Assembly: GCA_956465555.1 (NCBI GenBank)
Contig: OY101123.1
Location: 744,001-808,000, forward strand
Length of the DNA stretch: 64,000 nt
Reading direction: 5' to 3'
Source: Nitzschia sp. pyKryTriq1
Lineage: Eukaryota > Bacillariophyta > Bacillariophyceae > Bacillariales > Bacillariaceae
Shown: piece by piece, positions 9,628-21,827 of the stretch
Position numbering within the stretch: the stretch's first letter is position 1
Layout of the letters: each line of letters opens with the position of its first letter
The notes under the pieces: model-generated
What the model was told of the DNA's origin: nothing
The model's database searches: none
Seen by the model: the letters and a program-made list of their open reading frames with translations, nothing else
Program-made: the position numbers and the translations under genes

Positions 9628-12434
9628 ATGAGAACTGCGCGATCTTGTAGCGAGGGGACGAAGATCCCCGCGCTATTGGTCGTTTTGGTGGCGGTGATCT
9701 TGACGACATCGGATGCATTCCAGTCTCACTTGACAGTGCGCCCAGTTGCACCTATGGCGCCTACGATATCTTCCTACAGATCTTTTGCAAAGTACAACGA
9801 CTTTTCGCCTAGTAGTAGCTTCAGGACAAAGCTGGGAGCGCGATCAGGTGGAAATGTAGACGACGTGAGTTGCCAATGCCTGTGAATCGATGCCTGCACT
9901 ATATCCTGTTGTTTGATTCATGGCAACTAATATTTATGTGACTCTCTGAAAAGTGCTCCGATTCGAATACGAACTGGGTTCAGCGAAGAGCTGTTTCTTG
10001 CCGAAAGTTCGCCTCCAAGGCTCAACGTTGGATGCAAAAAGTGGCTATGTGGAAACAGACCAAGGGAAAGAGCCTTGTAGCGGCTGCAGCTCTATCACTT
10101 TCCATTCTCTTTGCTTCGCAGCACCAACTAGAACAGTATACCCCTACGTCAATGAATACTGCTCCTGCTGAAATTAGTGTCGTGCACGACAATGGGGCAC
10201 AACACATGGGGACAGCAGTCCGAGGTGGAGGTACCAAAGTCGCGGCTACCAGCCAGAAAACCACGTGGAAGAAGGCGGAAAAGAAAGTGGAAGAAGTCGT
10301 AGTTACGGCCGCAGAAAGCACTTCGAGCACTTTCAAGGACGCCCTGGTTTCTCTCTCCGAATACATGCAAGGACCCAAATCTGACACTCTCTTGCTGTTA
10401 CTTGCCACTGCCTTGATCACTCCGATCTGTCAACGTCTTGGCACATCGCCGATCCTTGGCTTCCTCGCTTCTGGTATGCTGTTGGGCCCTAATGGATGGG
10501 GATTGATTAGTGGCATTCATACCACTGAAACTTTAGCAGAGCTAGGAATCGTCTTTTTCCTTTTTGAAATGGGAATCGAGCTTAGTTTCGAACGGCTCGT
10601 AAGCATGAAGAGAGATGTCTTTGGACTTGGGTTGAGTCAGTTCGTGGCCACCGCGCTTGCCGTTGCAGGTGTTGGTAAGCTGGCAGGACTTCCTGCGAAC
10701 GCATTGGTGGTTCTTGGAGGTGGTATTGCTCTCTCGAGTTCTGCCTTTGTGCTTCAGCTTTTGAAGGATAAGAACCAACTCGCTACACGATTTGGCAAGG
10801 CGTCGTTCGGGGTCCTTCTGTTCCAAGACCTGGCCGTAGTCCCCCTGCTGGTTGTAACACCTATTCTTGCCGGAGGCGGAGAAGGCCTTGCATCTGCATT
10901 GGGAAGCGCGATCCTCAAGGCTGGAATCGCGCTTGGGTCAATTGCTGTAGCTGGGCGATACCTTCTGAACCCACTGTTCAAGATCGTAGCTCAAGCACGA
11001 TCACAAGAGGCTTTCTTGGGTGTCATTTTATTGACGGTTTTGAGTATGTCTTTTATGACCGAGGGACTCGGGTTGAGTAATACGCTCGGCGCTTTTCTCG
11101 CAGGCGTGCTCCTCTCGGAAACCAAATACCGATACCAGGTGGAGGCCGATATTGCTCCTTTCAGGGGTGTTCTCCTCGGGTTATTTTTTGTAACCGTTGG
11201 ATTCGAAATCGACGTGGGTTTGATTGCTTCCAACTTGCCGCTGGTTTCGGCCCTTGTCCTCGGAATCATAGCCATCAAATCTGCCATCCTGACCGCCCTT
11301 AGCTTGGCATTTGGTCTGAGCCTTTCAGTTTCCCAGCAAACCGGTCTCATTCTCAGCCAAGGTGGAGAGTTTGCATTTGTGGCATTTGGGTTGGCAAGGT
11401 CGCTTGGAATCCTTGACAAACCAACGACGAAACTCATGCTGACGTGTGTTAGTTTGACGATGGCGCTTACACCAGCCTTAGCCTCTGCTGGGGGGCGTAT
11501 TGCAAAAGTCCTAGAAGAGAAGAGTGACTTTACGCATTACCTGGGACAAGACCGAGATGCAAACGAGATTAAGGAAAGTGACGACTTTGCTGTTGTGATT
11601 GGGTACGGGGCGGTTGGTAAGGTCGTCTGTGATCTTCTCGATCGCAAGCTGATCAAGTACGTTGGTATCGATATCGATCCAAATAAGGCGATCCAAGCAA
11701 GGAACGCTGGTCTCCCGGTCTTCTATGGTGACATCGGTCGACAAGAAGTCGCAGAAGCCTTCAATGTAGGAAAGGCCAAGGCTGTCATCGTTTGTATATC
11801 CGATCAGGCCCAGGCCAATCGTGCAGTAATTGCGCTTCGACGGTGGTTCCCCGACCTTAAGATTTTCTGCCGTGCCAAGGACAAGGATCACGCCTACAGA
11901 CTACAAAATACCTTGGATGTTGCTGCAATGGTTCCAATTCTACCCGAAGATAACTTGTTGCTCACGCTACCATTCGGTGGAGCAGTGCTCAAGGCGCTTG
12001 GGGCATCGCCAGAAGAGGTGAACGCTATCTTGGAGACTAAGAGAAAGGAAGTGATGGGTGGGAAGTCGTTTGAGGAGGCGGAAGAGGATTTGGAATTGGT
12101 ACAACTAGGTATTGAACCCGATGAATACAGGAAAAGGAGCCAACCCCCGGCCGAGCTTTCCAATGTTACTGCCACAGAGGAAGACCTAGGCGATGCCAAA
12201 CCTAAGCCTACCCCGGCAGCGCGCAGGGAAGTAACGAAGGAAAAGAGTCCGATGGTTGCTCAGTTTATCGGAGAAATCTGTCCACCAGATCGAGCATCAT
12301 CAGGTGATGTGGTTGAAACGGTAGCTGAAGCTGTTGTCGAGCTTAGCAACAAAACAGACATCGCATTTGAGACGGCCAATCGATCGACAGAGGTCTATGT
12401 CGCTGCTGCTGCGGGAGAAGAAGACGATGCTTAG
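9628..12434 (+). CDS. Plastid-targeted K+ efflux antiporter (CPA2/KEA type) with RCK domain, 2 exons
   Basis: Exons 9628-9864 and 9954-12434 (89-nt GT-AG intron, phase 0) give 905 residues. The N-terminus is a signal peptide followed by T-S-D-A-F, the Phe-type cleavage motif of diatom plastid precursors, then a Ser/Thr-rich transit-like region. Residues about 221-600 form a many-helix Na+/H+-exchanger domain (LGTSPILGFLASGMLLGPNG, FFLFEMGIEL, FQDLAVVPLL, GLGLSNTLGAFLAG, LSQGGEFAFV). A TrkA-N/RCK nucleotide-binding domain starts at about residue 622 with GYGAVGK and an acidic strand end (GIDIDPN). The C-terminal tail is charged. KEA proteins exchange K+ for H+ across plastid envelope or thylakoid membranes and adjust stroma/lumen pH and proton motive force. 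Whether this one is envelope or thylakoid cannot be told. Confidence 0.9.
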
Positions 12435-12932
12435 GCAACCGAAACTGAACTAACAAACTTATTTTAATATTTTTAGGAGGAAACCTGAAATCAAACATTA
12501 CATGTTCCTACTATAATCCTCCAACGACTGGTGCCTTTGTACAAGGAAATACACGATAAGATAGCATGCTGTCAGCTGCAGTGGATTCCTCAGGTCGAGA
12601 GCTTTCGTGGTAGGCTGAGTCATACCGATAGTAGTCTACCAAGAAACAGACACAACTACAGTATAAGGCGCGTCGCGCGAGCGAGTGGTACGACCCTGCC
12701 TCAAAGATCGTTTTTTCTTCTCATTTCGTGCGCATTTGCTTCCACGGTTCCCTCCGACCTCATCCTCCATCCACCCGATGTTCCGCCCTCTGTCCTATTT
12801 GTATCCTCAAACATGATGTTGCTGTCTACACGTCCACGATCACGATCATCTCCATACGATCATAATCGGCGCAACTGACAGCGTGGAACCAACACCTAAT
12901 ATTTCAGGTAAGTTATGATCATACTTTTGACG
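12435..12932. other. Intergenic downstream of the antiporter
   Basis: No gene seen. It contains the left copy of the 34-bp inverted repeat (12663-12696). Confidence 0.5.
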
Positions 12933-13641
12933 ATGGGTGTGAAAGATGCATGTTCGCTCTTGAAGGACGGTAAGGGAACGTCTCACAGCTTGTCGGCTAT
13001 TCGTAGGCAACATGGGGTTGTCAATCCAGTGGTCGCTGTGGATGTATCCATTTATTTGCACAAGGCAAAGGCGTCCGTCGGTGTCCTCAGACAAGTTTTC
13101 ATGGTGCCTCCGGTTCCAGGGCGGGTCTGCCGTGTCGATATCGCTTTTGCTCACGCGTAAGTGCTTGCGGTACAAGTCATCGGTCTTCTCTAGTGCAGCC
13201 ACCAGTTTCGTCCTCCTCGAATTTTGACGCCAGTTGGGATATACACAGTAGCTCCCTCGGATGTCGCCAAGATCTCTAAACTTCTTTGATAACTCGGAAC
13301 ATTTTGCTGTGTTTGGACAGACACACTGGTAAGGTTTTTGATTCTTCGCATAGGGGGGGATCACCCTCCCCCCTGGATCGGTATCCCGATCCATGGTGAT
13401 TTGTGTCCATATGAGGAAGAGTAGGATGAACTTACCGGAAAACTTGAACACAAACAAGAATAAAATGAGATTTATGTTTTCAGTTGATGCAAAGGAAACA
13501 ATTGTCACATGGTGAGGGAAACGTTCCCTCCATCGTCATCTGCATTGTGTCGGTGGCAACGCGAATCAGAATTTTTTGGCGGTGGGGAATTTTCTGTTTT
13601 GCAGCCGGGGTCGTACCACTCGCTCGCGCGACGCGCCTTAT
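12663..13641. repeat. Segment bounded by exact 34-bp inverted repeats
   Basis: Bases 12663-12696 are the exact reverse complement of 13608-13641. The arms are GC-rich and built of alternating CGCG/GAGCGAG words. The 911 bp between them hold an XPG-N fragment and other decayed sequence. No target-site duplication was found next to either arm. It could be a non-autonomous DNA transposon with captured host sequence or a chance product of local rearrangement; neither is shown. Confidence 0.6.
12933..13160 (+). pseudogene. XPG/Rad2-family nuclease, N-terminal fragment
   Basis: The frame reads from an ATG in the style of FEN1/XPG starts (MGVKDA, then a Leu-rich helix). It contains VVAVDVSIYLHKA, the metal-binding aspartate strand of XPG-N domains, then ends at a stop after about 75 residues, before the second acidic motif. 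No continuation was found in any frame downstream. The family cuts flap and bubble DNA structures; this remnant lacks most of the catalytic core. It is either a broken copy or the first exon of a gene whose other exons I could not recognise. It sits inside the 34-bp inverted-repeat segment. Confidence 0.45.
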
Positions 13642-16559
13642 GGCTGTCGCACGAAGATGTTTTCAGGTGAGGCACTGCCCTTTGGTCTGTAAACACCATT
13701 AGAAGAAATCAGAAGCCACCAATAATAGATACGCTACCGGTACGCACCAGGAAACACATCATACGACCGGCCGATGCATGATCCTGATCCTGATTATTTC
13801 AGATTCTTCGGTGGTACTAGTACTCGTTGTTTCGTACTGTAGGAGTACCGGCCCTACACGTGGCAAGTGTAGCAGCTTTAATCTTTGCCAATACTACTAA
13901 GGCTACACCTTAGACACTCCCCACACTTGGGTATGACGTCGCCATTACGGGTGACGCAGGGACGTTGTAGGAGATCACATCTCCGATGTGATAATGAGCA
14001 TGACGGATGATGTATTATAATCTTTGTATTTACCCTTTGACTATCTCTATTAGTACCTTTATCGGATTAACGGTTTATCAGACCCAAACTCTACGGAGTT
14101 ATCGAAGGGATGAAAACTGGATCTCAGGGGCCCTTTTGGACCCGAGATCGGACTTTGTTAGAAAGAATATGAACCGATCATCTGAGGCGCTGGAGGACAG
14201 ACTGAGGAAGTATTTCCTCGCTCGGTCTTCTCTTTGATAGAACAAGAGACACAACAGACGGGGGAGGATTGTGATTCAGAAAACCAGGATAGAGATGATC
14301 TGCTCTCTAATAGAGCTCTACGCTACAAGTAATTGTACCAGTAAGTAGTACGAGTGCTCATCATGGAATACTAAAGAACAACGACCCCCACTAGCATGCT
14401 CTACTGCGCTCTTTCTCGACCATGCCCATGCGGATACCGGTACAAGTAGTGGAATTCGCGTCGCAGCAGCTGCCGCGCAATAGTACAAGTAGTAGTCTGC
14501 TCGTAACGGAGTTCCAGGGAAGCAACACAACTACGGTACAGTACAGGTACTTGGTACTTGTACCGGTACTGGCACTAACGACAACAAGGAATATTTGCAA
14601 TTTCCGGAGTAGTGAAGCGAGGATCACCGCACCCAAGCAAAAGAAGTGCCCGATACAAGCCCCGCCCTTCAATTACTCGTACTTCAAGTATCTGAAATAA
14701 TAATTACGACAAGACTGGACTTATATAAAAGTATTCGTACCGTATGACCCATAAACAACGATTCACACCAAAACACCTCGTCATTTCATGATTAGAGATG
14801 GGCTTATTATTTAAAAACTTTTTGGGTAGACAAAAAATACAACACAGAAAAACTGAGCGATATGGTTGTTTGGTTGAAGTGCTCCTCGTTGGGTTGGTGC
14901 CGACGACTACGCGGCATTTGAGAGTTCTCTCGCATTAATGCATCATTGAAATCCGGAGCTTTAGAGCATACTGAAATTGTGGGGCTATATATTCAATGGA
15001 ACGCCTAACTTCTCACTTATAGAAGAAAGGAAACATTGACATAAGGAGCACGACCCAAATTCGGTGCGAACTTCATGCAAATGCAGTTACCAGAGCGCTT
15101 GACAAAAATCGACGAACCGACCAACCGCGCACCAAATAATCATCATTCCTCAAACCATCACAATGTTTGATCTGACCTACTGGAGAACCTGTCCTCGCAG
15201 TTTCAAGAAAACGAACACGATGAAGGACCAAGCTGGACAATCTCGAAGATCCTCGTCTCTGAACAGGCTGGCGTCTCCTATTTTCTTCTCGCCAGGTGCG
15301 AACGATCATACCGGAGTACTATCTTGTACTGCCACGACGGCGGAGACGAGGCGGAAATATCTACTCGAATGCATCGATACTGCTATCGATCTCCTCGAAG
15401 ATGATGGTGTCTTATCCCTAAACATTGAACGTCGGCAAAGTGCACCTTGTTGAACAAGGAGATGTCGTCCCATTTTTGAAGATTTTGTATCTACCCTGCT
15501 TTACCATTCACCAAAAGCAACATCGACCACAATCTCTTGCTCCTTGATCGACCAATTTGCTATGGTTTACGCCACCCGTAAATCATTGCGTCTGGATGAC
15601 CGCAAGGCCAATTTTGCACTATGCTTTATACTGCAGCACCGAGGAGCGGGTGCTCTTGTTACAGTTGGTGATGGAAACCATCAATTGCCCTCCCTGAATA
15701 GGCTAATGGGCTTGATCGCGCTTCCTTTGTCCTCAGACTGATCCAACCACAACACCACGGCTGCTAGCACAATTTTGTACTTCCACATAATTATTAATGC
15801 ATAATGACTACATGACTATGAATGATGATATAACGAACTTTATCGAGTTCTCTCCTTGCTAGTAGACCTTAAAGTACTTGTAACTCTCTAAGCCTCCACC
15901 ATGATTCATCTTTTTTCATCCCGGTCTGCAGATTGACAACTTGTAGTCTACGAAGTATATGAACAGGCAGGAAGATACACGGGTGCGCTTCGATGTTCGA
16001 TGAATATAGTAGTTTTGCGGATTTTGGATCTTCTTTCCTTCTTTATGTACTCTACTAGTACTACCTTTGGTACTGGTACCGCGGGTACGTACTATTACAG
16101 TACAGCGTACTGTATTCGAATCTTCCGGAAAGCGGCCAGACGTCACTGAGCACTCGTGCCTCGTGCGTGCGCGCTCTTCGTCAACTCGCAGATGGGTCAG
16201 CGGCATCGGACATCATCGGACAGTACTTGTACAGTAGGTACCGGTAGATGTGAAGAATAATAATCATCGTCGCGATCTTATTTCGAGCGTGTTGAGTGCG
16301 TGTTGCGGTTTGGGGTTTGCGGTATGCGGCGGGGTTCTTGTGTGGAGGGGAAAGCAACAAGCAACAAGCAACAATCATCCATGAAGAAGAATAATAATAA
16401 TCATCATCATCACAACAGATCCCCTGTCTCCTGCTCTTCTTCTCTCTCCCTACTCTAGAGAGAGACAGAGAGAGGGTTACTCGTAGAAAGAGAGAGGACA
16501 CAGTCCCCTGCAACGCGGCCTTATAGATATTTTTAGGGTAATAATATCGACGCAAAACA
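13161..16559. other. Gene-poor 3.4-kb stretch with decayed coding-like patches
   Basis: No intact gene is supported. Around 15060-15740 several short frames in the plus direction have coding-like composition but are interrupted repeatedly and match no family I recognise. GTAC-palindrome patches occur at 14436-14575, 16046-16113 and 16221-16247. The last 100 bp before 16560 is the likely 5' leader of the E2 gene, with AG repeats. Confidence 0.5.
14436..14575. repeat. GTAC-palindrome patch
   Basis: Words such as ACCGGTACAAGTA and GTACAGTACAGGTAC are interleaved here, with TACTTGGTACTTGTACCGG near the end; several pair with each other as short inverted repeats. Confidence 0.65.
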
Positions 16560-17372
16560 ATGGCACCGGCAATGGCAACAGGTCGCTTGCGAAAGGAGCT
16601 CGTGAAGCTTCAAAAGGACCCTCCCCCGGGGGTCATCGCCGAACCCGATGAAAGCAACATTCTCAAATGGCATTATGCAGTGCGCGGTCCATCGGGCACG
16701 GCGTTTGAAGGCGGGGTCTATATCGGTAAATTGGTCTTTCCGAGCGAGTATCCCATGAAGCCGCCTGGCATTATGATGCTGACACCGTCAGGGCGGTTCA
16801 AGGTCAATACGCGACTTTGCCTTTCCATGTCGGACTTTCACCCCGAAAGTTGGAATCCCATGTGGAGTGTCGCGACCATCATTCAAGGCGTACAGAGTTT
16901 CATGGCAAGCGATGAATTGACGACAGGAGGATTAAAGTCTCCTGCTAGCGAGCACCGAAAGTTCGCAGCTGCATCCATGGACTACAATCGAAAAATGTTC
17001 CCCAGTCTCTTTAGCGGAGATATGGAGGCAGCCTTTGAAGCGGCAGATAAGGCAAGGGCCGAGTCGGAGGCGAAGGCTGTGAGTTCTGCCACCACCACGA
17101 GTAGCGACACACCAGCTCGAAATCGTAGATCCAAAAGAGACAAACAACCTGCCTTGCCATCCATCGACAACAAGAACGCCAACGAGGCTTCGACGGAAAA
17201 GAAAGAAGAAGAAGAACCAAAGAAAGATCTCACACCAGAAGAGATTGAAAAACGACGACAGCGAAATGCCAAGAAGCGAGCCAAGCAAAAGAAGAAAAAG
17301 AGCGCCAACGGAGACACAAACGGGCAAGGCGGTGGTATTTACGGCGCAGACGACGACGGTGACGAAGAGTAG
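16560..17372 (+). CDS. Ubiquitin-conjugating enzyme E2, UBE2J/Ubc6 type, without visible membrane anchor
   Basis: Single exon, 270 residues. The E2 fold is at about residues 5-155. The sequence L-T-P-S-G-R-F-K-V-N-T-R-L-C-L-S with active-site Cys at 87, followed by MSDFHPESWNPMWSV, is diagnostic for the UBE2J branch, which lacks the usual HPN tripeptide. UBE2J enzymes ubiquitylate ER-associated-degradation substrates and are normally held in the ER membrane by a C-terminal helix. Here the tail is Lys/Glu-rich (KKRAKQKKKKS) and ends in an acidic DDDGDEE with no hydrophobic segment, and no downstream exon encoding one was found. It may work in the cytosol, or be anchored by an exon I missed. 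The stop is 197 bp from the left histone repeat arm. Confidence 0.88.
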   Translation: MAPAMATGRLRKELVKLQKDPPPGVIAEPDESNILKWHYAVRGPSGTAFEGGVYIGKLVFPSEYPMKPPGIMMLTPSGRFKVNTRLCLSMSDFHPESWNPMWSVATIIQGVQSFMASDELTTGGLKSPASEHRKFAAASMDYNRKMFPSLFSGDMEAAFEAADKARAESEAKAVSSATTTSSDTPARNRRSKRDKQPALPSIDNKNANEASTEKKEEEEPKKDLTPEEIEKRRQRNAKKRAKQKKKKSANGDTNGQGGGIYGADDDGDEE

Positions 17373-17817
17373 TACCTGTAGACGTTGTTGCCCAGGCTAC
17401 TGAGAATGCCAACTTTCCAACAAATGGCTCTACTTCTTGTAAGTGCATCGAGCAGTTGCTGCCGATATGCCAATTCTTTGCGACGACTGGTACTCCTGCC
17501 CCCCAACGACGAATGGCGGCCACACTTATCGGAAGGAAAGTACTCATACAAGTCGTGTGAGTTTGTTTTATCGAATGCGGTTTCAAGTTGACGAGCGACG
17601 ATAACATAAACCCACTTTAGTACCATGGACGATCTGTGAGGCATCGATTAAGTGGAGAAAAGTAAGAGGAAGCTTATAAATTTTAATAAATATTGAGTGT
17701 GAGTGGTTATTCGCTGTGGTATCGCAAGAGACAAACAAACAAGACAGAAAAGAAGAGACGATCATACAGTACAAGTACTGTACACAGAAGAATGATGCAA
17801 TGGTGGGGTGTGGGTGG

Positions 17818-17850
17818 TCTTTGAGTAAAAGGGTGGAAACAAAAGTTTCC
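17818..17850 (-). promoter_or_regulatory. Histone 3' stem-loop cassette, H2B
   Basis: On the minus strand: stem GGAAAC, loop TTTT, stem GTTTCC, then ACCC and, 7 nt on, CAAAGA. It begins 81 nt after the H2B stop. Confidence 0.85.
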
Positions 17851-17930
17851 GGTTTGTTTGTTTTTGGTTTCAATGGCAGCCAACTGCATGGCAAGCCAAT
17901 GAATAATGTTCAGATGCTACTGCACTGCGC

Positions 17931-18299
17931 TTACGAGGAGCTGAACTTGGTGACGGCCTTGGTTCCCTCAGAGACGGCGTGCTTGGCAAGCTCTCCGGGA
18001 AGCATCAGACGAACGGCGGTCTGGATCTCACGCGAGGAAAGAGTGGCCTTCTTGTTGTAAGTGGCAAGCTTTCCGGCCTCAGTGGCGATGCGCTCGAAGA
18101 TATCGTTGATGAAGGAGTTCATGATGGACATACCCTTCTTGGAGATACCAGTGTCGGGGTGGACTTGCTTCAACACCTTGTAGATGTACGAAGAGTACGA
18201 TTCCGTTCGCTTCTTGTTCTTCTTGGCTCCTCCAGCCTTTTTGGTGGGGGCAGCCTTCTTGGCGGACTTGCCGGCAGCTTTGGAAGGGGTCTTGGCCAT
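17931..18299 (-). CDS. H2B: Histone H2B (left copy)
   Basis: 122 residues, no intron. A Lys/Ala-rich N-terminal tail is followed by the H2B fold: [38 protein letters not shown] and, near the C-terminus, [32 protein letters not shown]. The ubiquitylated C-terminal Lys context is kept. It is divergent from H2A with a 382-bp shared promoter and is identical to the copy at 40148-40516. A 3' stem-loop follows, marking it as replication-dependent. Confidence 0.98.
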   Translation of the reverse strand: MAKTPSKAAGKSAKKAAPTKKAGGAKKNKKRTESYSSYIYKVLKQVHPDTGISKKGMSIMNSFINDIFERIATEAGKLATYNKKATLSSREIQTAVRLMLPGELAKHAVSEGTKAVTKFSSS

Positions 18300-18681
18300 C
18301 TTGGAAGATTTGGTAATTCAAAGAGTGATGATGATCGATCAAAAGTCGAATTTGTGAGAGTTCGGTGTCATTGATTTTGTTGTTCGGGACGACGAAAGCG
18401 ATACATACCGGTAAGTGCAGTTTGCGATCTGCGCGCCGTAAAATGTGGCGCGGCCTTGCGCTATTCTGTTCCAAAACTAAAGGACGGCCAGGCGTTGCGT
18501 ACACTGTGGTATAAATTCCACGGTGATCCCTCAACAATCTGTCCCTCTTCCGTTTCGTTCTTGACGGCCCGCGGGGACCCGGAAGACGAAGCAAACTGTC
18601 AACTGGCTATGAACGACGCCTCCGACAGCTCACAAATTGCGATATCGCACATCTTTCGATAAAACAAACCAACAAGTCAAC
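18300..18681. promoter_or_regulatory. Divergent H2B/H2A promoter (left)
   Basis: A 382-bp spacer. It holds AAATGTGGCGC at 18441-18451, a word found exactly in the H1 upstream region and in a looser form in the H3/H4 spacer; the TGGCGC core resembles E2F sites. A GGTATAAATTCC stretch near 18508-18519 is a candidate TATA box. Confidence 0.55.
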
Positions 18682-19200
18682 ATGTCTGGTAAGTCTACGA
18701 TGGTTTAAGGTCGAGTTTGACCCTCATACGCGTGTGGGATTGTATCTGTTATTGTAGTTTAATTCTTGTTAATGAATGGCGACTCTCGACTCACCGATCG
18801 CCTGTTATTGTGTTATTCTTTTTTTAAAAACACCACAGGAAAAGGAAAAGGAGGCCGTGGAGAGAAGAAGTCCACCACTGCATCTGCCAAGGCAGGTTTG
18901 CAATTCCCCGTCGGTCGTATTGGCCGATACTTGCGTCAAGGAAAGTACGCCACCCGCATGGGAGCCGGAGCCCCCGTCTACCTTGCGGCTGTGCTCGAGT
19001 ACCTTTGCGCCGAGATCTTGGAGCTTGCCGGAAACGCCGCCCGTGATAACAAGAAGACTCGTATTGTGCCCCGCCACATCACCCTTGCCGTCAAGAACGA
19101 CGAGGAGTTGAACCGCTTGTTGGGAGGAGTCACCATCGCTTCTGGAGGTGTCTTGCCCAACATCCACGCTGTTTTGTTGCCCAAGAAGGCCGCCAAATAA
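18682..19200 (+). CDS. H2A: Histone H2A (left copy), 2 exons with a 7-nt first coding exon
   Basis: Exon 1 is 18682-18688 (ATGTCTG); the GT-AG intron 18689-18838 is 150 nt; exon 2 is 18839-19200. The product is 122 residues beginning [10 protein letters not shown], with [34 protein letters not shown] and [11 protein letters not shown]. It ends LLPKKAAK without an SQE/D motif, so it is core H2A and not H2A.X or H2A.Z. An intron in a stem-loop-bearing replication histone gene is unusual. It is convergent with H4. Confidence 0.97.
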
Positions 19201-19838
19201 GCGTGTTGCATCACAAAATCATGATAGTGATTGATTTGTCGAGTCGATCGATGGATCAATCCAACAAACAAACCAGGAACTTTTGTTCCTACCCTTTTCA
19301 CCAAAGAACCAGCCGTTCCTGACTTTCTTAACATCGTGCCGTAGTTCAATCATCTCTTCTTCTCTTACAGCGTGCGAAGTGCAAGCACTTTTGGAGGACC
19401 CTTCTACCAGAATCCGTAGCATGATATTTGAGATAATAATTAAATTCAACGTTAACTCCTTGATTACTTTACAGTGCTAGGTGCTGAATGGTTACGAGTA
19501 TGAAGCTTGTTCGGGGTAGCAAAACGTACGGTACCCGTAGAGATTAGATGTTGATGTACATACACTACTTTACCGGTATCATGACCATGACGGTGACCAG
19601 GTAAATATTGTTATGGCCATCACTCGACAGTACCAGTAGTCTACTGTAGGATAGGGCTACAAGGGCAGGAAAAAAAGTAGTCAATCGTTATGCTACTAAT
19701 CGTGATGTTGATTTTAAACTTTCCTGCAAAACAATAAGACAACAAATAATGATAACAGAAGATGACTCACCACTCAATAAAAGAACATCGTGATACAGTA
19801 AACTATTCTAGTCTAATTGAAGTGAGGGTAGGTGGGTT
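19201..19838. other. Convergent H2A/H4 3' spacer
   Basis: Between the two 3' ends. Apart from the H2A stem-loop it holds no supported gene. Confidence 0.5.
19275..19307 (+). promoter_or_regulatory. Histone 3' stem-loop cassette, H2A
   Basis: Stem AGGAAC, loop TTTT, stem GTTCCT, then ACCC, and CAAAGA 7 nt further; 75 nt after the H2A stop. Confidence 0.87.
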
Positions 19839-19871
19839 TCTTTGGGTAAAAGGGTGATCTCAAAAGAGATC
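19839..19871 (-). promoter_or_regulatory. Histone 3' stem-loop cassette, H4
   Basis: On the minus strand: stem GATCTC, loop TTTT, stem GAGATC, then ACCC and CAAAGA; 75 nt after the H4 stop. The stem sequence differs from H2A/H3 but pairing is complete. Confidence 0.87.
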
Positions 19872-19945
19872 GGTTGGTGGTGCGAAGCAACAAAGATGAT
19901 TCGGTTGGAACCAAACCACCAGTGTCGCTTCGCTGGTGAGGATGT

Positions 19946-21151
<1,206 letters not shown>

Positions 21152-21264
21152 ATCCTTTACCTGCTAGGTGCGATGATTGCTGATGGTTGTCGTTGTGTGT
21201 TCCTTTACCGGGATGCATGGTGCAACCATCCTATCATCACCGCCTTTGCAACCACAAACAAACC

Positions 21265-21297
21265 AGGAACTTTTGTTCCTACCCTTTTCACCAAAGA
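21265..21297 (+). promoter_or_regulatory. Histone 3' stem-loop cassette, H3
   Basis: Stem AGGAAC, loop TTTT, stem GTTCCT, ACCC, then CAAAGA. It contains the one base difference seen between arms (21291), which lies in the spacer between stem-loop and CAAAGA. Confidence 0.87.
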
Positions 21298-21310
21298 CCC
21301 CCTACTGTTC

Positions 21311-21827
21311 CTGCTCCAATACATTCTTCTTTCTACTCTTTATTTAATTTGCTTCATTAAGATGTTTTGTAGTTAATCCTTGCTCTTTATCTTTGCTCCA
21401 GCAGCTTATCTTTTCATTGTTTGCTCAAAACAATTTACGCTAACTCAATAAAATAATACAATCTTTCATTTTTTTACAAGCTATTGAATGTGTCTAGTAT
21501 GAGCGGCCTTGATTATAATCTATGTTTTACTCGGAACAAGAGCTCTACTGTACGAAAAAGGAAAACTCGATAAAAACATTCTTGCTAGAGTAGTTGAGCC
21601 CTGTGCGAGGTACAGTACAAGTACCGCACATGTTGATGTAAGCGCCGCTGCTACCACAGGTACTGTACGTTTCGGTACCAGGTACTCATCCTGCGGATTG
21701 CACTCGCATGAGTACAGCACACTGTGACTGTATGGAGGAAGTAGGCTACTATATTCTTGCACTGTAGTCTACATACATCTCCTCATTTTAGTGCTACTCT
21801 ACGACTAATGCGTGATTGTGCGACTTC
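21311..21827. other. Spacer between left histone arm and MUT
   Basis: AT-rich next to the arm end, with a GTAC-palindrome patch at 21609-21687. No gene seen. Confidence 0.5.

Noticed and set aside
12846-13508. 220-residue minus-strand open frame
   Set aside because: It overlaps the XPG-N fragment on the other strand, starts with a low-complexity hydrophobic stretch and matches no known domain. The middle (CPNTAKCSEL) looks coding-like, so some doubt remains.
13838-14240. Possible solo LTR-like sequence
   Set aside because: Base composition and a promoter-like middle are suggestive, but no matching ends or target duplication could be found.
15060-15741. Possible gene in the gene-poor stretch
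   Set aside because: Several frames are open for 60-100 codons, but with many interruptions, no clear introns and no recognisable family.
18079-18594. 171-residue and similar open frames inside the histone arms, on both strands
   Set aside because: They are shadows of histone codons and promoters; codon bias of H2B/H4/H3 leaves the other frames open. Their doubling only reflects the inverted repeat.
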